Source: Nitzschia sp. DOCU1 (taxonomy: Eukaryota > Bacillariophyta > Bacillariophyceae > Bacillariales > Bacillariaceae). Taken from it: DNA of 64,000 bases. This document shows positions 10,098 to 18,401 of this stretch, in pieces; the stretch's first letter is position 1, and each line of letters starts with the position of its first letter. The notes below the pieces were generated by a model, which ran no database searches, was not told where the DNA came from, and saw only the letters and a program-made list of their open reading frames with translations. The translations under genes were made by a program, and so were the position numbers. Where the stretch lies: NCBI GenBank assembly GCA_951394045.1, contig OX595990.1, positions 2,534,549-2,598,548 of the forward strand. The letters are read 5' to 3'.

Positions 10098-10844
10098 ATG
10101 GTTCCGTCTCACAAAAACAAATCTCCCGTTGCAAACAAGCATCCAAAGGAGAAAAGAAGTATGCCTGCTCAACTTCATTTTGATACCATGCTATTTCAAT
10201 CAGATAGCAACACCAAGGAGTCGCAGTTAGTAAGAAATGACTCGAATTCCTCTTTGACGTTGCATGAGTTGCCATGGGAAACAACAAAGAATGCCCAATC
10301 TAGTAGAGACCTGACGCTATGCACACAGGATGTCTCGGAATCGAACTGGGGATCCTCCATGCACTCTTTAGATTCTTGCTTTACGGAAGCGACCCCAACT
10401 GAGTGTCCTCGAACTACAAGAAGGAAGAAGTCAGTGAGCTTCAACCAAACAGTCAAATTCCGGGAAATCGCTCACCACAGAGATATGTGCAAAGCGCGGA
10501 AGGCAGCATTGTGGGAAACAGTCGCATCGCTGAAAGAAATCAGAAGAGAAGTCATAGAGATTGTTGAACTCATGAACTTCGGACTCGACCTGAGCTTGGA
10601 AATGGGCCAACGAGGTCTAATGCATTTCTGCACGAGGGAAAAGAATAAGCGATCGAAAACTCGCAAGGAGGCTTACTTGGCCGTTTTCCTGATGCAAGAG
10701 TTGCAAGAAGATTTTTGGGCTCTCTACGAGGAGGATGGAGATATCACGGAAGCCATCGGTCAACGTTATGCCCGACTTTCGGAAGATGCGAAAAACGAAG
10801 CTAGGATGCGAGCCATAAGCGACCGCGCCGATGCGTTGGATTAG
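10098..10844 (+). CDS. Diatom-type protein of unknown function
   Basis: 248 residues, single exon from ATG 10098. The N-terminal ~115 residues are polar, serine-rich and disordered-looking. A conserved-looking core begins at RKKSVSFNQTVKFREI and leads into two helical blocks. The C-terminal part has the layout RGLMHF, then a basic stretch, then an alanine/leucine helix, a D-x-x-x-A/I-x-x-Y step (DITEAIGQRYARLS) and a terminal helix ending DRADALD. The minus-strand gene at 42254-42925 shows the same layout, so both belong to one family. A downstream in-frame Met is present at position 22. Function unknown; no membrane segment or signal peptide. A second hydrophilic protein of this kind in one window suggests an expanded family. 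Confidence 0.72.
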   Translation: MVPSHKNKSPVANKHPKEKRSMPAQLHFDTMLFQSDSNTKESQLVRNDSNSSLTLHELPWETTKNAQSSRDLTLCTQDVSESNWGSSMHSLDSCFTEATPTECPRTTRRKKSVSFNQTVKFREIAHHRDMCKARKAALWETVASLKEIRREVIEIVELMNFGLDLSLEMGQRGLMHFCTREKNKRSKTRKEAYLAVFLMQELQEDFWALYEEDGDITEAIGQRYARLSEDAKNEARMRAISDRADALD

Positions 10845-11391
10845 CTATAAAGATATACAACATAGAAACAGCTATAACAGAAACCATTTTACTCGATGCC
10901 AAGTCTACGGAATGCAATAGCTAAAGAAATCACTCGGTCTCTAGGTATGTCATAGCGAACGGTACATCAATGTTAAACGCTGAGTAGTACGGCTACTAGA
11001 TCATGCAGGCACTAGCAAAGAATGATAGGTAAAAGCGAAGCCCCAAGAGTGAACCGAACCGAAATGAACTCCACATAGAAAACCCAGATAGATCCCCAAG
11101 CAGCAGCGGGAGAGCTAACACGAGCACCAAAATCTCTAGCGGCCACCCATCACTAGTACCGAGAGGGGGATCGTCAGCAAAATAGCCTGCACCAATCGAG
11201 AGGGGAAGGCATCGGCTTATGGCGCCTCTAGATCCAGTCAAATCAACCATGACGACTACTGTTAAGCATGCTCTTTGTGGTTTACGAAGACATCATGGCA
11301 CCGCTCATTTACGCCTCATTTCGAACTGGAATACCTGTGGGACTGGTAGCGTACCATTTGCAAGTTTCTAGGTTAGCAGGAAGCATGTTAT
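10845..11391. other. Intergenic, convergent gene ends
   Basis: Gap of 547 bp between two convergent genes. An ATG-started frame of 84 codons on the minus strand (11250-10996) ends hydrophobic, but it has no recognisable similarity and sits where 3' UTRs are expected, so it is not called. Confidence 0.4.
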
Positions 11392-12157
11392 CTAGATTTC
11401 CATGTTGGTAATGGTTTGGGTTTCAACCATGGAGACGCCGGGGATCGCCTTGATTTTTTCCAAGAATTCCTTCTCCGGGGGGTGTCCACTGTAGATTACA
11501 ACATCAACAAGAGGTATCAGATAAACAGTTGGCAATCTCAAGATTTGGTCACCAGGATACTACAGTGTAGTGTAGCCTGTATTACTTACGCTTCAGACCA
11601 TGGACCATAATCTTCCAGAGGAACGGTGGTCATGAGCTTGAAATCCAAGCACGATCCACAGACCAATCGATTGACAGTGGCATCCTTGCTAGCCTTTTTG
11701 ATTTCGGGAAGCAATTCTGCCGTGACCTTGGCAAGGGCCTCCAACGATTCCGAGGTAGCCTTGTCACCTTCGTACTTGCATCTCCACTCCCGGCAGACGC
11801 TGTATGGCACGAGGAGAAACGACGAGGAAAAGTGTAAGTCCGACGACCGTGTGACAAATCCAAAGGTTGTCGGCGACAGTATCTTTTTACGTACCGGTTG
11901 AAGCTCATGGCACCATTGGCCAAGGGAACATCGGCCAAGGCCATGTTGGTGCGTCCATTCTGAGAAGCAATGGGAGCAAATGCCTGAGAAACAAAAAACA
12001 AGAGAGAATCCAGCGGACCCCGTGGTGAGTCATACGCTGCCGAATGAACACGCGAATGAATCTCTGGTTCATTCTTCCACCAACAAAACTTGGTGGTTCC
12101 ATTCTCACGTACCGAAGCCGAAGCGAGAGCAGCAACGAAAATCGAGACAGTCTTCAT
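11392..12157 (-). CDS. Plastid-targeted small protein (ASAFAP), four exons, unknown function
   Basis: Exons 12157-12113, 11983-11895, 11799-11590 and 11488-11392 give 146 residues; all introns are GT-AG and rejoin the frame. Exon 1 encodes exactly a signal peptide ([15 protein letters not shown]). Exon 2 opens [11 protein letters not shown], so the splice joins ASAFAP, the canonical diatom plastid bipartite signal, followed by a Ser/Asn/Arg-containing transit-peptide-like stretch. The mature part (exons 3 and 4) has a [10 protein letters not shown] start, a long amphipathic helix, a hydrophobic strand around [17 protein letters not shown], and ends [17 protein letters not shown]. The helix-strand pattern with IPGVxxVETQ recalls ferredoxin-like (ACT or AsnC-ligand type) folds, but no family is recognised. 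Import into the plastid stroma is a strong inference; function is unknown. Confidence 0.82.
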
Positions 12158-12484
12158 GTTAACACAGGATAGTCTTGGATTCTACAATGTGTGTGTGTGT
12201 GCGTGTGTATGTCGGCAGTCAAAAGCATCATCGGCGGCATCATCATCATCTTCCTTGGTTGCTGCATCCATCCATTGATGATGTCAGCTATCGGATCGTT
12301 TTTGTCTGGATCTTCTGGGCGCTGACGTCAGAAATTTGTCAGGGTACTGAGAAAGTGTTTTTACTTTACCGGTTGAAGGAACGACCGGTCATTGCCCTTC
12401 GCACACTGCTCTCGTACCTGGTAATTGTTCATTCGCCGCATTCTTGCTCGACTCGGTCGATTGGCAGCAACGGCTTCCTCATCT
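12158..12484. promoter_or_regulatory. Original STT3-1 upstream region, left half, now cut off by a transposon
   Basis: From about 12323 (GACGTCAGAAA) to 12484 this matches the region upstream of STT3-2 at 28028-28222. Shared blocks include ACTGAGAAAGTGTTTTTA, GGTCATTGCCCTT and CGATTGGCAGCAACGGC. It was therefore STT3-1 promoter DNA before the retrotransposon entered at about 12484; the rest resumes at 23839. The stretch also serves as promoter of the ASAFAP gene on the minus strand. A short GT-rich microsatellite lies at about 12186-12208. Confidence 0.72.
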
Positions 12485-12552
12485 ACTCACTACTAGTAAC
12501 CGCGGAGAGAACGAACGGCGAACGGACCGGGGAACCCGGATCGAATTTCGAA

Positions 12553-12590
12553 CTACCTTTCTACCGACCTACTAAAAGGAAGAAAGGTAG
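12553..12590. repeat. Inverted repeat in the 5' leader of the YR retrotransposon
   Basis: CTACCTTTCT (12553-12562) pairs perfectly with AGAAAGGTAG (12581-12590) across an 18-base loop. It lies about 70 bp inside the estimated left end of the element. Confidence 0.6.
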
Positions 12591-12643
12591 GAGAAGAAAA
12601 GGACGATACTACGTGTTGAACGACAACAGCCATAAACTTTTTC

Positions 12644-12665
12644 TTCTTGCTATCGATAGCAAGAA
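12644..12665. repeat. 22-bp perfect palindrome in the YR retrotransposon leader
   Basis: A perfectly self-complementary 22-mer with centre TATCGATA and arms reading TTCTTGC/GCAAGAA. It lies about 38 bp before the Gypsy insertion point. Role unknown; YR elements use unusual inverted and circular-junction repeats, so a recombination site is possible. Confidence 0.6.
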
Positions 12666-12703
12666 CTGAGAAGAGAGGCTTGCTTTCAAGCTGACCCTAG
12701 CAG

Positions 12704-13221
12704 TGCAGTAGGCACGATAATGCCTGAAACGGCGTGACAAGACTAATATGACTAATGTAGACTAACAGGACTAGCTATAACGCATAGCATCCAACATAAC
12801 ATACGTACGTACAAATATATACTGCCGACGGACGGACACAGAGGCCACGTGACGTCGTCGAGCATGCCAGGTGGCGCGCTTGCGCACAGAAAGTGTGACA
12901 CACATATGGTCGGAGCAAGGCGACGACTATATCTATCTTGACAACTATCTTGACGCTAGGCGTCAGGATCTAGAGTCATACTATAGATGTTCGAAGGTCA
13001 TAGGATGCTAGGCGTCACTAACTAGAGCAGTCATCAAGAAACACAACACTGCTAGTTAGGGACGGGCATGTCCTACCTTCTTGACAACTATCTTGTCTAC
13101 TAAGATATATAGTCGTGATCACGATCAGATGGGAAGATGGAGTCGATGCAACGATAGATCTAACTTTAAAATAGTCTCACAATTTCCAAAAACAATCTAC
13201 TGCAGTTTCTAGCCTAGTGCA
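12704..13221 (+). repeat. 5' LTR of Gypsy element 1
   Basis: 518 bp, TGCAGTAGG...CTAGTGCA. It lacks one TA in the ATAT run that the 3' LTR has (12903 region versus 18048 region). The next bases, TTTTGATCAAAG from 13222, are where a primer-binding site should be, but no tRNA-type TGG start is present. Confidence 0.93.
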
Positions 13222-13259
13222 TTTTGATCAAAGACTTGTCAGTCTAGAGGATAAGTAAC

Positions 13260-14576
13260 ATGCGTCTCGCTTTCAACTCGTTCGTTGCCGCTCGTGGCGT
13301 CATCCCGTTGTACCCGCCTTGCAAGTGGAAAACTGGCTCGACGGGCTCGTCTGACGGCGCCGGCGACGTCGACGAGGATGGTTTTCGTTCGGTGAAACTT
13401 GAACTTCGTTCCGTTCCTGGGGATGCGACCTCCCCAAAATACTCCGAAAAGTTCTATGTGTTTGAGTCGGGAACCCCCGAACAGTGGTGTCGCTGGAATG
13501 ACGATCTCGTTAAGGTTTGGACTTGTTTGAGCCTCACCAGTGGTCCCGATCGTCGCGCGATGACTCTTACGCTTCTCGCGGGTTCGGCGAAGGACACGTT
13601 CGAGGAGTATTTCGCTCGTCCCAGCGTCACTGCGACTGTCGATCATGTGTCTCGTGCGTTGCGTTACGTCGCGGCTCGGTTCTTCCCTGATTATGCCGCG
13701 CAGAATCAGACGTCGTACCTCCGCTACGAGGGTCGTAAGCCTGCAAAGATGTCTGCTCGCGGATTGGCTACTCGCTTGCGTCAGATCAATAAGTGGTTCG
13801 ATTATTTCCCTCATGACGGTGGCAATCGTACTGACGTGGTTGATCGCCTGAACGAGACCGAACTGCCCCTGATCTACGAGCGTATGTTGCCTGCCGCGTG
13901 GTTGAGTGTTAAGGAGTTGATGTTCCACGATTATCGCCAGAACCGCTTCAACTTCGAGAAGCAGATTGATTATGCGGAGCAACTTGAAGTGTACGAGATG
14001 CGTCACGGTGTCACCGGACTGCTTGCCTTTGGCTCGAGCAAAGCCAACAAAGGGCGTAAACCCGGGGAAACTGGCGTCGCCAGTGGAACCAATGCAGGAC
14101 CCGAATTGGGCACCCTGAACCGCGGTCGGAAGACGAACCGTGACTCCCCTTCTAAGAAGGGCAATAATGGTAACAACTCAAAGAACTGCCGCTTGCACGG
14201 AGAAGGCTGTGGACACAGCGACTCTGAGTGCAAGGTCTGGCTTAATCATGCGTCTAAGGTCGCTGCGGTCCGTAAGGCCCAGCACCCCAGTACGCTCAAG
14301 AAGTCGCCCCACAAAGGGCGCACAACTCACAACAAGACTTGGCGTCGCGGAGAATCCAATGGCGCGAACCGCGGAGAACGCACTTTCACTTCCAAGGAGG
14401 TCATGGCCATGGTTAAGGCCGCGCGTGCCAGCGTAGAGAAGAAGGCCCGCGAAGACTCCGACGAAGAGATGGAACTTAACAACATTGAAGAAGACGAGGA
14501 TGGAATCTTCGAAGAACTAAGCCCCGAAGATGAGGCTCAGCTTGAGGCCTTTATCAACGAGAACACTAACGAATGA
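13260..14576 (+). CDS. Gag of Gypsy element 1
   Basis: 438 residues from ATG 13260 to TGA 14574-14576. The middle part (about residues 80-260) is helical and capsid-like, with W-rich motifs such as EQWCRWNDDLVKVW. A basic region follows with a zinc-knuckle-like CRLHGEGCGHSDSEC, and the tail is acidic. It would form the virus-like particle and bind element RNA. After the TGA the same frame stays open for 43 codons into protease, so the TGA sits exactly between Gag and Pol. Another gag in this window (Gypsy element 2) is fused to Pol without a stop. Confidence 0.88.
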   Translation: MRLAFNSFVAARGVIPLYPPCKWKTGSTGSSDGAGDVDEDGFRSVKLELRSVPGDATSPKYSEKFYVFESGTPEQWCRWNDDLVKVWTCLSLTSGPDRRAMTLTLLAGSAKDTFEEYFARPSVTATVDHVSRALRYVAARFFPDYAAQNQTSYLRYEGRKPAKMSARGLATRLRQINKWFDYFPHDGGNRTDVVDRLNETELPLIYERMLPAAWLSVKELMFHDYRQNRFNFEKQIDYAEQLEVYEMRHGVTGLLAFGSSKANKGRKPGETGVASGTNAGPELGTLNRGRKTNRDSPSKKGNNGNNSKNCRLHGEGCGHSDSECKVWLNHASKVAAVRKAQHPSTLKKSPHKGRTTHNKTWRRGESNGANRGERTFTSKEVMAMVKAARASVEKKAREDSDEEMELNNIEEDEDGIFEELSPEDEAQLEAFINENTNE

Positions 14577-17500
14577 TCACACTACATATGCAATAGCGAC
14601 TTAAGTAATAGGAAACGAATTGTCGCACAATGCCCTGCCGAATGTCACATTCTTTCTAGTCTACATAGGCCGAAGAAGCGACAGAGAACGCAGCGTTCGC
14701 CAGAGGTGCTAATCCTGGTCCCGTCTACGGTACCTGGAGGCGCGCCAATGGTGTTACGTGGGCTTGTTGACAGTGGTTGTACAGGAACCATCATCCTAAA
14801 TGACTTCACAGCTCGGCGCAGAACCTGGAAGGATCGCACCGGACAGTGGACGACAAAGGGTGGTACATTCTGCACCACAAAGAAAGCAAAAATACCACTG
14901 ATATTTGCAGACTTCACAAGACAGAAGCAAATAGAATGGGAGTGCCACGTGGACACCCAGTCTAAGTCCAAACGCGAGAACTACGATATTATACTCGGTA
15001 AGGACATACAACAATACATGGGCTTAGATATACTAAATAGTAGCCTCACCCTCAAATGGGATGGAAGAGAAGTACCCATGCGAGAGTTCGGAGCGCTACG
15101 CGACCGTAGCAGAGCTATGGAAGTATACAACCTCTCACAAGAGGCGGAGTCTACCGCCGAACTAGCCAAGCGCACCACTGAGATTTTGGACGCGCACTAT
15201 GAAAAAGCTAACCTAGAACAACTGTGTAAGGAGCAGTCGCACCTGTCAGAGACGGAACAAGGCGACTTGCTAAGACTACTTCGCAAATATGAAACATTAT
15301 TTGACGGTACACTCGGCGAGTGGAAGGGAACCGACATAGACTTAGAACTAAGGGATGATGCGAAACCGTATCATGCACGTCCTTTTCCCATACCGCAAGT
15401 ACACGAAGGCGCTATGCGACGCGAAGTCGAACGACTCTGCGCGTTAGGCGTCTTGGAAGAAGATAATGATAGTGAATGGGGGGCACCCTCGTTTATTATC
15501 CCCAAAAAGAATGGTACCGTACGATTCATAAGCGACTTCAGAAAGTTAAACACGATGCTAAAGCGTAAGCCGTATCCTATCCCTAAGATTCAGGACATGC
15601 TATTGAAGCTGCAAGGCTTCCAATACGCGAGTTCTTTAGATCTGAACATGGGGTACTACACTATACGTTTAAGCCCTGCGGCGTCAAAGCTATGTACCAT
15701 TGTGCTGCCCTTTGGCAAGTACAAGTACAAACGCTTACCCATGGGAGTGGCTGGCTCGCCGGATATCTTTCAAGCAAAAATGTCCTCCCTGATGGCAGGA
15801 CTCGAATTCGTACGAACCTATCTCGATGACGTACTCATAGTCAGTTCAAGTACCTTTAACAACCACCTCACCAAACTCGAGCAAGCCCTAGCGCGTATCG
15901 CCAAAGCCGGGCTCAAGGTAAATGCGCAGAAATCCTTCTTTGGACGAGGCGAGATCGAGTACCTTGGTTATTGGGTAACCAGGGAAGGTGTCCAACCTCT
16001 CCCCAAAAAGGTCGACAGCATCTTGGCAATGAAAGCGCCAAAGAACCGAAAAGAACTACGAGGCTTTATTGGTCTCGTTAACTACTACCGCGACATGTGG
16101 AGACGTCGTTCACACGTGCTCGCACCATTAACGTCTATGACATCCAAGAACGTCCCTTGGCGATGGGGCGAAGAACAACAGAAGGCCTTCGATGAGGCGA
16201 AACGTATAATTAGTAAAGAAGCTATACTAGCATTTCCAAATTTCTTAAAACGGTTTGTTATCTACACGGACGCTTCTAAATACCAGCTCGGTGGCGTCAT
16301 CACGCAGGACGGACGTCCGTTAGCGTTCTACAGCAGGAAACTGACCGACGCGCAGACGCGCTACACGACAACTGAGCGCGAACTGCTCTCAATTGTCGAG
16401 ACTCTGAAAGAGTTCCGTACTATTCTTCTTGGACAGAAGATAACGATCTATACAGATCACAAGAATTTACTATTTAACGATCTCAAGACCGATCGCGTGT
16501 TACGCTGGCGTCTACTAATTGAAGAATATGGTGCCAACATCGAGTACATTAAAGGCGTCAACAACGTCGTCGCTGACGTACTTAGCCGCTATCCTCGTTC
16601 TGATACTCCAGTCGTTCCGGTCAGTGCGCCGACGTGAGAACAAGCGCACGAGCTCTTTGCGGGAGATAGGCTTCCAGCCGACCTCTTCCCTTTGAGCTTT
16701 CGCGTCATTGCTGAGTATCAACAACGGGATTTGCAAATGCAACAGCTCACGGAATCTCACCCTGACGTCACACGGAAGATATTCCGTGGGGGCGAACAGC
16801 TGATTTGCTACAAGGATAAAATTTACATTCCACGCATACTGCGTAACCATGTCATCAATTGGTACCACGAATACTTAATGCACCCAGGAGAATTGCGAAC
16901 GGCAGAAACAATTGCCCAGCATCTCTATTGGCCAAATATTAAAGCCGACGTTAAGAAAGTAGTTCAACGTTGCGACCCATGTCAAAAGGGTAAAACAAAA
17001 AGGCTTAAGTATGGGAAGCTTCCAGAGAAGCTCGCAGAGGCCCAACCATGGGAACATTTGTGCATCGACACGATTGGACCCTATAAGATTAGGCGAAGAG
17101 GAAAGAAGCCGCTAGAATTCATGGCACTAACGTTTATCGATCCTGCGACAGGATGGTTCGAGATGACAGAGATTAAGAACAAACAAGCCGACAACATCGC
17201 GAACATGGTAGAAAAGCAATGGCTCTCGCGATATCCTTGGCCGGAGCTCATCACATACGATGCAGGCCCCGAGTTCAAGGCCGAATTTCAAGAGTTAATT
17301 AAGAACGAATACGCGATCAAGGCGAAGCCTTCATCGAAGCGAAACCCCCAGTCGAACGCCATACTGGAGAGAGTACATGGTACTATTGGGAACATGATTC
17401 GCACCTTCAACTTCGATAACGTCGATGACGACGAACCGTTCGCCGGACTGGTGAGCGCCGTATGCTTCGGAATTCGGAGTACCTATCACACGACACTCAA

Positions 17501-17819
17501 GGCGACACCCGGACAATTGGTGTTCGGCCGAGACATGATCTTTCCGATCCAACATCAGGCGGATTGGCAGATGATCGAGGAACAGAAGCAACGACGAATT
17601 GCTGAAAACAACAAAAGAGAAAATGAACGACGCGTCGAACACGACTATGCAGTGGGCGACCGCGTGCTGAAGTTAGTAGCTGACCCAAACAAGGTAGAGC
17701 CCAAGCGTGAGGGCCCTTGTACTATCGAACGAGTACATGCGAATGGTACGGTCACACTACGCTTCGGTAACCTTATCGAGAGACTTAACATAAGACAGAT
17801 CGTCCCGTATAAGTCGTAG
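14577..17819 (+). pseudogene. Pol of Gypsy element 1 (protease, RT, RNase H, integrase) with one internal TGA
   Basis: Same frame as Gag, open from 14577 with no ATG start of its own until inside the protease; 1080 codons counting the internal TGA. Protease active site is VDSGCTGT near 14766. RT contains YLDDVLIV (15819-15842) and FIIPKKNG. RNase H starts near IYTDASKYQLGG. The TGA at 16635-16637 lies in the linker after DVLSRYPRS; reading continues in frame through 17 codons of normal-looking linker into an integrase with an H2C2 zinc finger (HPGE...QRCDPCQ), DDE residues (CIDTIGP, YDAGPEF, AILERVH) and a chromo-like C-terminal end (FGNLIERLNIRQIVPY). The damage is limited to that one codon. 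It is called a pseudogene for that reason, although readthrough is possible. Confidence 0.85.
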
Positions 17820-17837
17820 GATTAACGGCTCCGATCC

Positions 17838-17847
17838 GGGGGGCGAG
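17838..17847 (+). promoter_or_regulatory. Polypurine tract of Gypsy element 1
   Basis: GGGGGGCGAG directly abuts the 3' LTR and would prime plus-strand DNA synthesis; it contains one C. Confidence 0.5.
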
Positions 17848-18367
17848 TGCAGTAGGCACGATAATGCCTGAAACGGCGTGACAAGACTAATATGACTAAT
17901 GTAGACTAACAGGACTAGCTATAACGCATAGCATCCAACATAACATACGTACGTACAAATATATACTGCCGACGGACGGACACAGAGGCCACGTGACGTC
18001 GTCGAGCATGCCAGGTGGCGCGCTTGCGCACAGAAAGTGTGACACACATATATGGTCGGAGCAAGGCGACGACTATATCTATCTTGACAACTATCTTGAC
18101 GCTAGGCGTCAGGATCTAGAGTCATACTATAGATGTTCGAAGGTCATAGGATGCTAGGCGTCACTAACTAGAGCAGTCATCAAGAAACACAACACTGCTA
18201 GTTAGGGACGGGCATGTCCTACCTTCTTGACAACTATCTTGTCTACTAAGATATATAGTCGTGATCACGATCAGATGGGAAGATGGAGTCGATGCAACGA
18301 TAGATCTAACTTTAAAATAGTCTCACAATTTCCAAAAACAATCTACTGCAGTTTCTAGCCTAGTGCA
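17848..18367 (+). repeat. 3' LTR of Gypsy element 1
   Basis: 520 bp, nearly identical to 12704-13221. It ends only 34 bp before the ATG of the YR element's first ORF, so an LTR promoter here could transcribe that ORF. Confidence 0.93.
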
Positions 18368-18401
18368 GCAGAGAGATAGTTTACGATTGATTAACCTAGC
18401 A

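Larger units (their letters stand above)
12704..18367 (+). mobile_element. Gypsy (Ty3-like) LTR retrotransposon, element 1, nested in the YR element
   Basis: 5664 bp bounded by direct LTRs of 518 and 520 bp that start TG and end CA. The flanks repeat GCAG (12700-12703 and 18368-18371), or AGCAG if the terminal A is counted. Gag, protease, RT, RNase H and integrase follow one another in a single reading frame, in Gypsy order (integrase last), interrupted only by TGA at 14574 and 16635. LTRs differ by one 2-bp indel, so the insertion is young. Confidence 0.93.

Noticed and set aside
10996..11250. 84-codon minus-strand frame with hydrophobic end
   Set aside because: Sits in a convergent 3' UTR zone with no recognisable similarity.
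13239..14006. 255-codon open frame antisense to Gypsy 1 gag
   Set aside because: Codon-bias shadow of the sense gag frame; no family resemblance and no ATG context of note.
16635..16637. TGA read as selenocysteine or as sense codon host-wide
   Set aside because: Host genes in the window use TGA as a normal stop (for example the secreted protein ends TGA at 3015-3017); no selenoprotein context.
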